This document shows positions 1 to 10,364 of a DNA stretch of 64,000 nt, one piece after another (the first letter of the stretch is position 1; each line of letters opens with the position of its first letter). The DNA comes from Eubacteriales bacterium (lineage in GTDB: Bacteria; Bacillota; Clostridia; Oscillospirales; Butyricicoccaceae). Made by a program: the position numbers and the translations under genes. The notes below the pieces were generated by a model. It had not been told where the DNA came from. It did not search any database and worked only from the letters and a program-made list of their open reading frames with translations. The DNA is taken from contig JAUNSG010000001.1 in the NCBI GenBank assembly GCA_030539335.1, forward strand, positions 62,001 to 126,000. The letters are read 5' to 3'.

Positions 1-3000
1 TGCACAAAACGATTTAGAAATTCAGTCAAAAGTAGGCGCAGACACTTCTGAAGCCGAATCCAAAATCAGTTCGTTGACTTCTGAGATACAGGGATTATCA
101 CCAGATATCAAAGCCAGCCTCAGCTTGGACACCACATCCACAGAGTCCATAAAAACATCCATTGCCGGACTAAGCGCAGAAACAATCAACGTAAAAGCAA
201 ATGTTGACGCATCTGCAATCACAGGATACAATCCTGAGTCCAAAAAATGCGATGTAATTTACAATCCAAAGACAGATGCTTTGCCGACATCGTTTGACGC
301 AATTAACCGTACCGTAAATTATACCGCCAATACCTCTGGATTGCCTACAAGTTTCTCCACAATCACAAGATATGTGAATTACGTGAAAACCGGAGATGTA
401 CAGGTTAATGGTACAGCTCATGCTGGTGGTACTGCAAGGGCTGGTGGTGACTGGGGAACGGCTCCGGGCGGAACGACGCTGGTAGGAGAGCTTGGGAGAG
501 AAATCGTCGTTGATACACGTACTGGACGATGGTACACCGTTGGCGATAACGGAGCGGAATTTCGTGATATTCCAGCCGGTGCTATTGTCTTTAATCATCG
601 TCAGACCGAAGACTTACTTGCACATGGCTATGTATCTGGCAGAGCTTCGGCTCTCGTCAGCGGAACTGCTATGGTTACAGGCGGATATAAGCCTTATAAA
701 CCGAGTTCCTCTTCTACAAGTAGAAAGCCTACCTCAAGTTCTTCCAGCCGTTCAAGTTCCTCTCGTTCCAGTAGTTCAAGTAGTTCAAAGAAATCAAGCT
801 CATCAAAGGATGACAAAGACGATTCTGAGATTATCGACTGGATTGAAATTGCGATTGAACGTATTGAAAGGGCAATCGACAGGCTCGCTACAGTTGCCAC
901 AAGCCCCTTCCGTAAACTCGCAGAGCGAATAAATGCAACAAATGAAGAACTTTCTCAAATGTCCTATGAACTGTCTCTGCAACAGAGCGCTTATGACAGA
1001 TACATCCAGCAGGCAAATTCTGTTGGATTATCAAGTGACCTTGCTTCCAAAGTCAAAAACGGTACGATTGATATTACCGAGTATGACGGAGATACTGCTG
1101 ATAAAATCAAAGACTATCAGGAGTGGTACGAAAAGGCACTTGATTGCAAAGATGCGATTCTTGAGCTTAAAGAAAGCATTGCTGAGTTATATCAGAACAA
1201 GTTTGATGATGTTGCCAACGACTATGAGAATCAGCTCTCATTGTTGGAACATCTGACCAACGCATACAACAACGGAATAGATGACCTCGAAGAGCGTGGA
1301 TATCTCGCAAGTACCAAATACTATGAAGCTTTAAGAAATGTTGAAAAGCAAAATATAGATGTTCGTAAGCAGGAACTTGCAGATTTAACAAAACAAATGT
1401 CCGAAGCAATCAATTCCGGTTCCATCAAGGAAGGTTCTGAGGCTTGGTACGACTTCCAAAACCAGATAAACGAGGTAAAGGAAGCGATTCAGGAATCCGA
1501 AACGGCAATGGTCGAATTTTCAAATTCGATTCGTGAAATCAAGTGGGAACACTTTGATTACCTTCAGGAGCAGATTAGTAATATCACCGAAGAAGCAAAT
1601 TTTCTGATTGACCTTATGGAGAATTCTGACCTTTACACCGATAACGGTCAGCTTACCGATACTGGTATGGCGACAATGGGACTTCATGGTCAGAATTACA
1701 ATGTGTATATGGCGCAAGCCGATAAATATGCGGAGGAACTTCTGAAGCTCAATAAGGAAATTGCTGAAGACCAGAATAACACGAAACTCCTCGAACGTCG
1801 TGAAGAGTTACTTGAAGCGCAACGTGATTCCATTTTAGCTGCTGAGGACGAAAAGCAGGCTATTGTTGATATGGTGCGTGATGGTATCGAATTAGAGCTG
1901 GATGCTTTGCAGGATTTAATCGACAGATACACCGAATCTCTCGATAGTGCCAAGAACCTGTATGACTATCAGAAAAAGATTAAAGAGCAAACCTCTGAAA
2001 TCGCATCTCTCCAGAAGCAGATTGCCGCATACGCCGGTGACACTTCCGAGGAGAACCGAGCTACAGTGCAGAGACTTCAAATTGATTTGTCTGATGCTAT
2101 GGAAGACCTTGAGGAAACTCAGTATGACCATTACATCAGCGAGCAAAAGAAGTTACTTGACAATCTGTATGATGAATACGAGATGATTCTGAATGAGCGT
2201 CTGGATAATATTGATGCATTGCTTTCCGACATGATTGACAGCATCAATACAAATTCGTCTTCTATCTGCGATACGCTTCTGTCTGAGGCGGAAAAGGTCG
2301 GATATACGATTACTGAAAATGAAAAAGCGATTTGGTCTAACGAAGGCGGCGCTTTCTCCATTATCACAAAGTATGGCGAATCGTTCTTAACACAGATGAC
2401 CACCGTTAATGATGTAATCTCTAAGATTGCTATCAAAATTGGCGCAATGGTAAGTGAAAGCGATAAGAAAGCAGATACAACCGTTAAAGATACAAAACCG
2501 TCCACACCTACAGATAAGACTGTCAAACCGACGACGAAACCTACAACCGACAAAAAGCCGACAAATACCACAAAGAGCAAATTCAATGAAGATGTGAAAC
2601 GTGGTATCGCCGCCGCAATCTGGATTTACGGCGGTTCCAAATCTGGTTGGGGTAATGACCCACAGAGGAAGAAGAGACTGACGGAGAAATTCGGTTCTGC
2701 AAATGCATCGGCAGTTCAAAGTTATATCAATGCTCATGCCAATAATGGCGACCTGTACAGATACTGGGTAAGCACCGGAAAGAGTAAATTATCCCAGTAT
2801 TACTACAGTGCATTCAAGAAAGGTGGGCTGGCGGATTATACCGGTATGGCATGGCTTGATGGTACTCCAACAGAACCAGAAATGGTTCTTAACCCGGAGG
2901 ATACTTCAAACTTTATCGCTTTGAAGGATGCAATGCGAAGTATAGCTGATGGAAATAGCCCTCTGGCTGATTTGTTCAGCGGTGATGAGGGTGCTGCAAA

Positions 3001-3226
3001 CATTTTGAAACAGCTTGCTAAGATTGAATCGCCTATAGCGGCGAGAGGTTCGAGCATTGGAGACATTACCTATCAGATTACCATTCCTATTGACCATGTT
3101 CAGGATTACAACGACTTCATGAATCAGATGCGTAAGGACGGTAAATTCCAGAAGATGATTGAGGCTATGACCATAGACAGGTTGGTTGGTGGCAGCAAGA
3201 TAGCAAAAAATAAATACCAGTGGTAA
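1..3226 (+). CDS. Phage tail tape measure protein, C-terminal part (left-truncated)
   Basis: The frame is open from base 2, so the gene starts outside the window; about 1074 codons are visible. Tape measure proteins set tail length and help DNA passage. Visible features are a Gly/Ala stretch with LVGELGREIVVD and GAIVFNHRQTEDLL (typical of tape measure proteins), a Ser/Lys/Arg low-complexity linker near 705-815, several hundred residues of Glu/Lys/Gln-rich coiled coil (about 840-2450), a Thr/Lys/Pro linker (2460-2580), and a C-terminal region with KKGGLADYTGMAWLDG and PEMVLNPED. Its place just before the distal-tail genes fits the usual late-gene order of siphoviruses. There are no clear lysozyme or peptidase motifs in the visible part. 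Confidence 0.85.
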   Translation, partial: AQNDLEIQSKVGADTSEAESKISSLTSEIQGLSPDIKASLSLDTTSTESIKTSIAGLSAETINVKANVDASAITGYNPESKKCDVIYNPKTDALPTSFDAINRTVNYTANTSGLPTSFSTITRYVNYVKTGDVQVNGTAHAGGTARAGGDWGTAPGGTTLVGELGREIVVDTRTGRWYTVGDNGAEFRDIPAGAIVFNHRQTEDLLAHGYVSGRASALVSGTAMVTGGYKPYKPSSSSTSRKPTSSSSSRSSSSRSSSSSSSKKSSSSKDDKDDSEIIDWIEIAIERIERAIDRLATVATSPFRKLAERINATNEELSQMSYELSLQQSAYDRYIQQANSVGLSSDLASKVKNGTIDITEYDGDTADKIKDYQEWYEKALDCKDAILELKESIAELYQNKFDDVANDYENQLSLLEHLTNAYNNGIDDLEERGYLASTKYYEALRNVEKQNIDVRKQELADLTKQMSEAINSGSIKEGSEAWYDFQNQINEVKEAIQESETAMVEFSNSIREIKWEHFDYLQEQISNITEEANFLIDLMENSDLYTDNGQLTDTGMATMGLHGQNYNVYMAQADKYAEELLKLNKEIAEDQNNTKLLERREELLEAQRDSILAAEDEKQAIVDMVRDGIELELDALQDLIDRYTESLDSAKNLYDYQKKIKEQTSEIASLQKQIAAYAGDTSEENRATVQRLQIDLSDAMEDLEETQYDHYISEQKKLLDNLYDEYEMILNERLDNIDALLSDMIDSINTNSSSICDTLLSEAEKVGYTITENEKAIWSNEGGAFSIITKYGESFLTQMTTVNDVISKIAIKIGAMVSESDKKADTTVKDTKPSTPTDKTVKPTTKPTTDKKPTNTTKSKFNEDVKRGIAAAIWIYGGSKSGWGNDPQRKKRLTEKFGSANASAVQSYINAHANNGDLYRYWVSTGKSKLSQYYYSAFKKGGLADYTGMAWLDGTPTEPEMVLNPEDTSNFIALKDAMRSIADGNSPLADLFSGDEGAANILKQLAKIESPIAARGSSIGDITYQITIPIDHVQDYNDFMNQMRKDGKFQKMIEAMTIDRLVGGSKIAKNKYQW

Positions 3227-3233
3227 TACCACG

Positions 3234-3259
3234 GGAGGCAGTTTCGGCTGCCTCCTTTT
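3234..3259 (+). terminator. Stem-loop with T4 tail after tape measure gene
   Basis: GGAGGCAG pairs with CTGCCTCC around a 6-base loop, followed by TTTT. It lies 8 bases after the tape measure stop and just before the ribosome binding site of the amidase. It could end or reduce transcription between the two genes. Confidence 0.6.
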
Positions 3260-3275
3260 GATTGGAGGAGATTTA

Positions 3276-4310
3276 ATGAGTAACAGTAGTTTAGTATCGT
3301 ATACAAAACTCAGCCCAAATCATTCCGGGCAGAGAACACATAGTATTGATAGAATCACACCGCATTGTGTCGTTGGTCAGCTTAGTGCTGAAGGCATCTG
3401 CGGTTGTTTTACAAGCACATCCAGACAGGCAAGCTGCAACTATGGCATTGGTACGGATGGGCGTATTTCACTGTGCGTAGAGGAAAAGAATCGTTCTTGG
3501 TGTTCTTCCAGTAATGCTAACGACCAGCGTGCAGTCACAATTGAGTGCGCAAGCGATATGAGTGAACCGTATGCAATGAACAGTAAAGTTTACGCATCTC
3601 TCATCAACCTCTGCGTGGATATTTGCAAACGAAATGGTAAGAAGAAGCTTTTATGGTTTGGTGATAAAACCAAGACCCTCAATTACTCCCCGAAGTCCGA
3701 CGAGATGGTTATCACCGTTCACCGGTGGTTTGCGAATAAGTCATGTCCGGGTAATTGGTTGTATGCAAGATTGGGAGACCTTGCAACGCAGGTAACAAAT
3801 AAACTTGGAGGAAACACTGGAACTACTCCTGCAACTCCAGCGCAGCCCACAACTACAAATAAGAATTTCCCGTCAGTTCCGTTCACTGTTGAGGTTCTTA
3901 TTCCCGATTTGAATATTCGTAAGGGTGCAGGGATGAACTATGCCACAACTGGCAAGTACACCGGGAAAGGCGTATTCACTATTACTGCTGTTCAGAACGG
4001 TTGGGGCAAACTGAAATCTGGAGCTGGCTGGATTTATCTCGAAAACGCATCCTATGTCAAGATTGGTTCAAGTGTTAAGGGAACATCTACTCCTTCTGCC
4101 CCCTCTTTCTCTCCGTATAAGGTAAAAGTCACTGCGGACGTTCTTAATATCCGTAAAGGAGCTGGTACAAATTACGGAACCAATGGTTCTATTCGAGACA
4201 AGGGTATCTACACCATTGTGGCAGAATCATCCGGCAAGGGCGCTGCTAAATGGGGTAAGTTGAAGTCCGGCGCAGGATGGATTTCGCTGGATTATTGCAA
4301 AAAGGTGTAA
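3276..4310 (+). CDS. N-acetylmuramoyl-L-alanine amidase with two SH3 modules
   Basis: Predicted to cut the amide bond between MurNAc and L-alanine. The start is ATG 3276, placed after GGAGGAG; the frame is open slightly further upstream but without a better site. The N-terminal amidase_2-like domain (about 1-175) has candidate zinc ligands H30 (in ITPHCVVG), H149 and C157 (in NKSCPGNW). A Thr/Pro/Ala linker leads to two SH3_3-type wall-binding repeats (about 200-270 and 280-344), each with DLNIRKGAG or DVLNIRKGAG and WGKLKSGAGWI. The position between tape measure and distal tail genes is unusual for a lysis amidase, so a tail-borne lysin is possible. The SH3 pair is almost the same as in the endolysin at 22288-23847. 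Confidence 0.85.
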   Translation: MSNSSLVSYTKLSPNHSGQRTHSIDRITPHCVVGQLSAEGICGCFTSTSRQASCNYGIGTDGRISLCVEEKNRSWCSSSNANDQRAVTIECASDMSEPYAMNSKVYASLINLCVDICKRNGKKKLLWFGDKTKTLNYSPKSDEMVITVHRWFANKSCPGNWLYARLGDLATQVTNKLGGNTGTTPATPAQPTTTNKNFPSVPFTVEVLIPDLNIRKGAGMNYATTGKYTGKGVFTITAVQNGWGKLKSGAGWIYLENASYVKIGSSVKGTSTPSAPSFSPYKVKVTADVLNIRKGAGTNYGTNGSIRDKGIYTIVAESSGKGAAKWGKLKSGAGWISLDYCKKV

Positions 4311-4332
4311 CAGTTACATAGCAATGTTTGCG

Positions 4333-4357
4333 GGGATAATCGCATGACGGTTATCCC
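4333..4357 (+). terminator. Intergenic stem-loop
   Basis: GGGATAATCG pairs with CGGTTATCCC (one G-T pair) around CATGA, followed by a weakly T-rich stretch. It lies between the amidase and the coiled-coil gene. It may be a weak terminator or an RNA processing or stability element. Confidence 0.4.
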
Positions 4358-4395
4358 TCATTCATTGTTCTCAGCAATATATCGGAGGAAAAGGA

Positions 4396-4704
4396 ATGAA
4401 TTTAAAGCGAAAAACTGAAATGCAGGAAAGACGTATCTTATCCATGCAAAAACAGATTGAAAAACTGACAAAAGAAAACGAAACTCTGCGTTCTAAGAAT
4501 CAAGAGTTATCAGATAAAGAGGCTCGATATCAAGTTCAGCTTGACATGGTTGATGAGTTAAGACGTGAGTTCACATCTGGTATTGCGGAAATGAACACCG
4601 TCAAAGAACAGTACCAGCAGGCGATATACGAAGCTCGCCAGATGAAGAAAGATTTTTCCAAAAAGTTTAAGCCGCTCATCAAGCAGCTCAAATCATTTGA
4701 ATAA
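4396..4704 (+). CDS. Small coiled-coil phage protein
   Basis: 102 residues after a GGAGGAAAAGGA ribosome binding site. Almost the whole chain is a charged heptad-like coiled coil (EKLTKENETLRSKNQELSDK and similar). There is no signal peptide, membrane segment or cysteine. It lies between the amidase and the distal tail gene, so a structural, assembly or scaffold role is possible. I do not recognise a named family. Confidence 0.6.
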   Translation: MNLKRKTEMQERRILSMQKQIEKLTKENETLRSKNQELSDKEARYQVQLDMVDELRREFTSGIAEMNTVKEQYQQAIYEARQMKKDFSKKFKPLIKQLKSFE

Positions 4705-4724
4705 GAAAGAAGGAGGTGCTGACA

Positions 4725-5540
4725 TTGTATGCTTGCGATTTTGAATACGACGGTCAGTATTTAAGTGATTACGGATTTGTGATTTGTAATCTCAATGGAA
4801 CATCGGATTTCGATACTGTCAGTGCCGGTTCCAGAATTACATTCAATACAGTATCCAGACATCGTGGAAAGATGTATAGCCTGACTGGTACACAGTATGA
4901 CGAATGCATTACAGCCACATTTGATATCTGCAAAAACCCGGATGAATATGATGATTTACGCATCACCAATGACGAGTACCGGGACATTATGCGTTGGCTC
5001 AATAGGCGTGAGTTCCTTAAATTTCAGGTACTAAACGAAGACGACAAAGAGCAAGAGACCTGTTATTACGAAGCCAGTTTTAATGTAGATAAGATTATGG
5101 TAAATAAGGTTCTCTATGGTCTCGAACTTACAATGGAGACAAACAAACCTTTTGGTTATGGACAAGAATTATCCGTCTCTTGGAATGTAAGTGATACAAC
5201 AAAGACGTATGTACTGTCTGATATGTCTGATGAAATTGGATATACTTATCCGTCAATGGTAATCACCTGCAACCGTGCAGGAGATTTAACTATCCACAAC
5301 GAGATGGAGGACTGCACGATGGTTATAAAAAATGTTTCTGTCGGTGAAGTTATCACAATTGATGGTTCGACACACATCATCTCATCGTCTTTGGATAGCC
5401 ACAAAATATATGACGATTTCAATTTTGAGTTTTTCAGAATTGGAAACACAATTAACAACCGAAATAACAGAATTTCGGCATCCTTACCTTGTAAGTTGGA
5501 ATTTACTTACTCTCCGATTATTAAGGATACGCCAGACTAA
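4725..5540 (+). CDS. Distal tail protein (Dit-like)
   Basis: Expected to form the hub that joins the tail tube to the baseplate. The likely start is TTG 4725, eight bases after AGGAGG; the GTG at 4716 overlaps that site and is rejected. The protein then begins MYACDFEYDGQYLSDYG, matching the usual Dit N-terminus (short beta strands, then the DYGFVI type motif). The length of 271 residues fits the family. The middle part (about 120-140, LELTMETNKPFGYG) resembles the end of the Dit ring domain, followed by a second beta-rich domain. It sits between the tape measure and the large tail protein, the canonical Dit position. The call rests on context plus weak sequence pattern. Confidence 0.65.
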   Translation: MYACDFEYDGQYLSDYGFVICNLNGTSDFDTVSAGSRITFNTVSRHRGKMYSLTGTQYDECITATFDICKNPDEYDDLRITNDEYRDIMRWLNRREFLKFQVLNEDDKEQETCYYEASFNVDKIMVNKVLYGLELTMETNKPFGYGQELSVSWNVSDTTKTYVLSDMSDEIGYTYPSMVITCNRAGDLTIHNEMEDCTMVIKNVSVGEVITIDGSTHIISSSLDSHKIYDDFNFEFFRIGNTINNRNNRISASLPCKLEFTYSPIIKDTPD

Positions 5541-5558
5541 TGAAAGAAGGTGACACAT

Positions 5559-8500
5559 TTGGCGGTAAGAATCAAATTCGATAACACACACAATGTAATA
5601 CAGCCGACATTTGTGTTGGCTACAAGAGCCGGACATAAGCTCGGTTCAATTCCTGCAACAAATATATCTGTATCTGATTCCTTTAATTCCTGCTTTGAGT
5701 TGGAATTCCAAGTAAATCAGAATGATAACGGTAAGAAGTATCATCTTTGGGACAAGATAACAGATTTCAAACTCGTCTGGTGTAGGGAATGGGATGTTTG
5801 GTTTGAGATGTACGTTTCAGTCCAAGACGACAATGATACTGTCAAAAATGTAAGCTGTGTTTCTCTTGGCGAAGCGGAATTATCCCAAATCAACTTATAC
5901 AACATTGAAATTAACACAGAGGACGATATTGCGAGGGATGATTACTCCCCTACCGTACTCTATAAGAAAGATAAACCGGAGGCTTCTCTCTTACACCGTA
6001 TCATGGAGAAAGCGCCTCATTACAGCGTCCGACACGTAGACGCAAGTATTGCCAATATACAAAGAACCTTTACATTCAACAATATCAGTTTATATGATGC
6101 GTTTCAAGATATCGCAGAAGAAATCGACTGTATATTTGTTATTGATTCCGGCACTGCTGACGATGGGTCGATAAGCCGTTCTATCAGCGTATATGACCTT
6201 GAGGCGTATTGCGTAGAATGCGGACATCGTGATAGTTTTTCTGCTAAATGTCCAAAATGTGGCAGTAAAAACATTCTGACCGGATATGGTCAGGACACAA
6301 CCATCTTTGTTTCGACAGAGAATCTCGCTGACAGCATCACATTCAAGACTGACACAGACTCAGTTAAAAACTGCTTCCGCCTAGAGGCTGGAGATGAACT
6401 CATGACAGCAACTATACGGAGTTGTAATCCGAATGGAAGTCAATACATCTGGTATCCGTCCGATGAAACAAAGAATGATATGTCAGAAGAATTAGTCAGC
6501 AAACTTGCGGAATACGATGATACTTATGACTATTATTACAATGAACACGAGCTTACTTTCTCCGGAACAATAATGGCGGATTATAACGAACTTGTGACCA
6601 AGTATCATACATACAATGAGGATTTGCGTACAATACCAGATGCTATTGTGGGATATCCTGCATTGATGAACGCCTACTATGACACAATCGACTTTTATCT
6701 GTTTTTGCATGATAACTTCATGCCATCACCGGAGCTTTCAAGAACGACTGCTGCTTTACAGGCAGCAAGGCTCGGTTCAAATACGCTCTCTCCTGTTGCT
6801 GTACAAGATTTAAGCAAATGCTCATCTTCTACTGCTTCCAGTGCGGTTCTAGCGGTAGCGAAAACGATTGTTGACCCACGCTATCAAGTAAAATTGAAAA
6901 ATGGCGTTTTGAGTGAAAACATATGGGTTGGTAATTTTACTGTAACAAATTACTCAGATGAAACAGATACCGCTGACAGCGTTATGGCGACCGTCATAAT
7001 CAATGATAATTACGAAACTTTCGTCAAGCAAAAATTGGAAAAAGTTCTGAAAAGCGCACAGGATGATAATGATTCTGCAAATGATATCACATCATTGTTC
7101 AAGCTCGCTCTTAGCTCCTTCAAAACAGAAATCAAGAAATATTGTTTAACCAGTTTGAATACTTTCTGTGATGCTTGCCAGTCATGCTTAGATATTTTGA
7201 TTGAGCAGGGTATTGCTGACAGGGAGACATGGGCAAATCAAAATCCAGATTTGTACACAGTTCTGTATCTAAATTACTATGACAAACTTATGGCTCTGCA
7301 AGACGAAATCAAGATTCGTGAAGAAGAAATCGCCGTTATAATCGGTATTTATGATACGGACGGGGACTTGAAAACAGATGGACTTCAGACACTGATTGAA
7401 AAAGAAAAAGCCAAGATTCAAGCAGCATTGAATATGGAGCAATTTCTCGGAAACGATTTGTGGCTTGAGTTTATCTCCTATCGCCGAGAAGATACATACT
7501 CGAATGATAATTATATCTCTGACGGATTGGATAATGGAGAGCTGTTTAATCGTGCGTTTGAATTCATTGAGGTGGCTAAAAAAGAAATTTACAAGTCGTC
7601 TACACTACAGCATTCCCTGTCTGCTTCGCTAAAGAATCTGCTTGTTATGAAAGAATTCGAGCCGATTGTAGACAAATTCTCTGTCGGGAACTGGATTCGT
7701 GTGAAGGTAGACAACGAAGTGTATCGACTCAGGCTCGTCTCGTACTCTATTGACTTTGATGATTTGGACAATATATCCATTGAATTTTCAGATGTCAAAA
7801 AATGTGTTGATGGAGTAACCGACAGCGAAGATATCATCAGTCAGGCTGCGTCTATGGCATCGTCTTATGATGCTGTTACCAGACAGGCAAGTCAGGGAAA
7901 TAAGAGTAAAAAGCAGCTTGAGAACTGGGTAACAAAGGGGCTTGCTCTGACTAAAATGAAAATCATTGACAGTGCAGACAATCAGAATATCACTTGGGAT
8001 TCTCATGGATTGCTTTGCCGGGAATATCTGCCAATTACAGACGATTACAGTGATAAGCAGCTCAAAATTATTAACCGTGGATTGTATCTTACGGACGATA
8101 ATTGGTTGACATCAAAAGCAGGTATTGGAGATTTCACTTTCTATAATCCAGAATCCGGGAAAATGGAAGAAGCCTATGGTGTAATCGCAGACACACTTAT
8201 CGGCAACCTTATTTTGTCAGAGAAAGTCGGCGTATACAATACAAAAAACTCCATCACTATGGATGAAAATGGATTGGTAATTACGACAGATGCTACATCC
8301 GACGGTGTAAATGTCATGGCTTTGACGGTGCAGAGGAAAACACTGGATACGGACGGAAATGAAATCCTTACGCCTGTTATGTATCTCGATGGAGATGGAA
8401 ATCTAGTTATGACTGGTTCGCTACATATTCAATCCAGTATGGATGATGATATAAAGACATTGAACGATTTGTGCGATATTAACAGATTCAACGGTCAAAT

Positions 8501-8855
8501 AACTGAGGCGGTGCATACGGAATCGCAATCCATATATAGCTCCATTGACGAAAGATACAGAGATATTATCGAAGAAACTACAGCACAGCTTGAAAGCTAC
8601 AAAGCTGATATCGGTCAATACATGCAGTTCAATGACGATGGTCTCACTCTCGGAGCTTTAACATCAAACTTCAAAACAATCATTGATAACCGTGGCATGT
8701 ACTTCAAAGAAGGAGATACAACGGTAGCTTATATCAATAATAACCAGTTATATATCCCAAATGCCGTTATTGAAAAAGCGCTGGTACTTGGAAAATTCTT
8801 CTTTAATCCGCATTCAAATAATGACGGAGGTGTTTCCTTAACATGGCAAGGGTAA
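5559..8855 (+). CDS. Tail-associated (Tal-like) baseplate protein with zinc ribbon insert
   Basis: About 1098 residues. TTG 5559, eight bases after AGAAGG, is the preferred start; GTG 5550 overlaps the ribosome binding site. The N-terminal third looks like the hub protein that caps the tail (prophage tail protein family). The middle is helical and coiled (about 480-640), and the C-terminus has repeated short beta motifs (NGLVITT, DGDGNLVMTGSL, DDGLTLGALTSNF) like those at the ends of many tail proteins. Unusual is a complete zinc ribbon, C218-x2-C221 and C231-x2-C234, inside the N-terminal part. No peptidase motif is obvious. Context (after Dit, before DUF859 protein) supports a baseplate role. 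Confidence 0.7.
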   Translation: MAVRIKFDNTHNVIQPTFVLATRAGHKLGSIPATNISVSDSFNSCFELEFQVNQNDNGKKYHLWDKITDFKLVWCREWDVWFEMYVSVQDDNDTVKNVSCVSLGEAELSQINLYNIEINTEDDIARDDYSPTVLYKKDKPEASLLHRIMEKAPHYSVRHVDASIANIQRTFTFNNISLYDAFQDIAEEIDCIFVIDSGTADDGSISRSISVYDLEAYCVECGHRDSFSAKCPKCGSKNILTGYGQDTTIFVSTENLADSITFKTDTDSVKNCFRLEAGDELMTATIRSCNPNGSQYIWYPSDETKNDMSEELVSKLAEYDDTYDYYYNEHELTFSGTIMADYNELVTKYHTYNEDLRTIPDAIVGYPALMNAYYDTIDFYLFLHDNFMPSPELSRTTAALQAARLGSNTLSPVAVQDLSKCSSSTASSAVLAVAKTIVDPRYQVKLKNGVLSENIWVGNFTVTNYSDETDTADSVMATVIINDNYETFVKQKLEKVLKSAQDDNDSANDITSLFKLALSSFKTEIKKYCLTSLNTFCDACQSCLDILIEQGIADRETWANQNPDLYTVLYLNYYDKLMALQDEIKIREEEIAVIIGIYDTDGDLKTDGLQTLIEKEKAKIQAALNMEQFLGNDLWLEFISYRREDTYSNDNYISDGLDNGELFNRAFEFIEVAKKEIYKSSTLQHSLSASLKNLLVMKEFEPIVDKFSVGNWIRVKVDNEVYRLRLVSYSIDFDDLDNISIEFSDVKKCVDGVTDSEDIISQAASMASSYDAVTRQASQGNKSKKQLENWVTKGLALTKMKIIDSADNQNITWDSHGLLCREYLPITDDYSDKQLKIINRGLYLTDDNWLTSKAGIGDFTFYNPESGKMEEAYGVIADTLIGNLILSEKVGVYNTKNSITMDENGLVITTDATSDGVNVMALTVQRKTLDTDGNEILTPVMYLDGDGNLVMTGSLHIQSSMDDDIKTLNDLCDINRFNGQITEAVHTESQSIYSSIDERYRDIIEETTAQLESYKADIGQYMQFNDDGLTLGALTSNFKTIIDNRGMYFKEGDTTVAYINNNQLYIPNAVIEKALVLGKFFFNPHSNNDGGVSLTWQG

Positions 8856-8879
8856 TTCAGAGAAAGGTGGTGGTGTTAC

Positions 8880-10346
8880 ATGGCACTAAGCGGAACAGTT
8901 AATTCAAATGGTTACGATGGTAGGTATATACAGCTTACATGGTCTGCAACGCAGTCCGTCGCCAATAACACTTCTACTATTAAGTGGTCTCTAAAAGGAG
9001 CTGGCACCGGGCAGGCTGGTTGGTATATGGCTGGCGGTTTCAAAGTAGTTATCGCTGGAGATACTGTGTATTCAAAATCCACAGATTATCGTATCAAGCT
9101 TTACAACGGAACTGAGGTTGCGAGTGGCTCAAAAACAATAAGCCATAATAGTGATGGTTCAAAATCATTTTCTATTTCGATACAAGCGGGTATATATACT
9201 TATGCTGTGAACTGCACCGGTAGTCAAAGTTTTACACTGAATACTATTCCACGAGCTTCTAGTATTTCTTGGGGAAGTGGGACATCATCTACTGCTGGCG
9301 TTACAGACGGAACAAATATAAATATAAGTAGAGCAAGTTCAAGCTTTACTCACACCATCACATATCAGTTCGGTAATGCAAAAGGAACAGTATGTACAAA
9401 AACAACTGCTACAAATGTCAAGTGGACAATTCCTATGAGTCTGTTAAATCAGATTCCAAACGCCACAAGCGGTACTGGAACAATGACATGTACTACATAT
9501 AGTGGCAATACTGCTATTGGTACAAGCACATTAAAATTGACCGTTAATGCGCCAGCCTCTGTAAAACCCACAGTGACTTCTGCCTCTGTCGCTATAGATA
9601 ATAGCGCCAATAGCGTGATTGCAGGATGGGGATTATATGTAGTCGGATATTCTAAAGCCAAAATTACTGCCGCTGCAAGTGGCTCTTATGGTTCATCCGT
9701 TAGCAGTTTTACTATCAGCGGCGGATATTCGACCACTCAGTCCGGTTCATCACTATCATACACTGGTGGAAAATTTACATCATCCGGTAGCAAAACATTT
9801 AATGTTGTTGCAAAAGACAGTCGTGGACGTTCATCTGATACAAAAGCCGCTGGAACAATTACCGTATATGCTTATAGTAATCCGACTATTTCTACTTTGT
9901 CTGTACATAGAAGTTCTTCTGACGCAAAGAAAATGGTTGTCAAGGCAAATTGGAATTTTGCTTCTGTAAACGGTAAAAACAGTGTAACGGCAACATTATA
10001 TTATAAGCTGTCAACTTCAAGCGGTTGGACGACTTATGGAACGATTGCCAAAAACACAGATGTGACTCTGACTACTGATTTCGCCGAGGAGCATAGTTAT
10101 AATTTCAGGCTGATTGTAATAGATGCCGTTGGAAATTCCGCACAGGATGAAACATTTATCTCTACAGTTGATGTGCTATTGGATTTCAAAGCTGGTGGCA
10201 AAGGTCTTGGAATCGGTAAAATCGCAGAAACAAACTCTATGGAAGTTGCTTTGGATGCAAAATTCATGGGGACGGTATACATATATGACGATAACGGAAA
10301 CGCCATGACACTGGCAAACTATATCAAATCCATTGTAGGAACTTAA
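8880..10346 (+). CDS. Phage minor structural protein, DUF859-like
   Basis: 488 residues, start ATG with AAAGGTGGTGG upstream. The sequence is Ser/Thr/Gly-rich and beta-rich. It opens with MALSGTVNSNGYDGRY, and has SFTLNTIPRASSI near residue 120 and AGGKGLGIGKIAE near the C-terminus, which are features of the DUF859 phage minor structural family from Firmicutes phages. Ig-like beta repeats fill the middle. It is probably a baseplate or tail-tip component that positions the adhesin encoded next. Confidence 0.7.
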   Translation: MALSGTVNSNGYDGRYIQLTWSATQSVANNTSTIKWSLKGAGTGQAGWYMAGGFKVVIAGDTVYSKSTDYRIKLYNGTEVASGSKTISHNSDGSKSFSISIQAGIYTYAVNCTGSQSFTLNTIPRASSISWGSGTSSTAGVTDGTNINISRASSSFTHTITYQFGNAKGTVCTKTTATNVKWTIPMSLLNQIPNATSGTGTMTCTTYSGNTAIGTSTLKLTVNAPASVKPTVTSASVAIDNSANSVIAGWGLYVVGYSKAKITAAASGSYGSSVSSFTISGGYSTTQSGSSLSYTGGKFTSSGSKTFNVVAKDSRGRSSDTKAAGTITVYAYSNPTISTLSVHRSSSDAKKMVVKANWNFASVNGKNSVTATLYYKLSTSSGWTTYGTIAKNTDVTLTTDFAEEHSYNFRLIVIDAVGNSAQDETFISTVDVLLDFKAGGKGLGIGKIAETNSMEVALDAKFMGTVYIYDDNGNAMTLANYIKSIVGT

Positions 10347-10364
10347 TGGAAGAAAGGAATATTT

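Noticed and set aside
705-815. Serine-rich repeat in the tape measure gene as a possible hypervariable tract
   Set aside because: Codons are mixed (TCC, TCT, AGT, TCA, AGC) rather than a simple repeat, so slippage is unlikely; it is a flexible linker.
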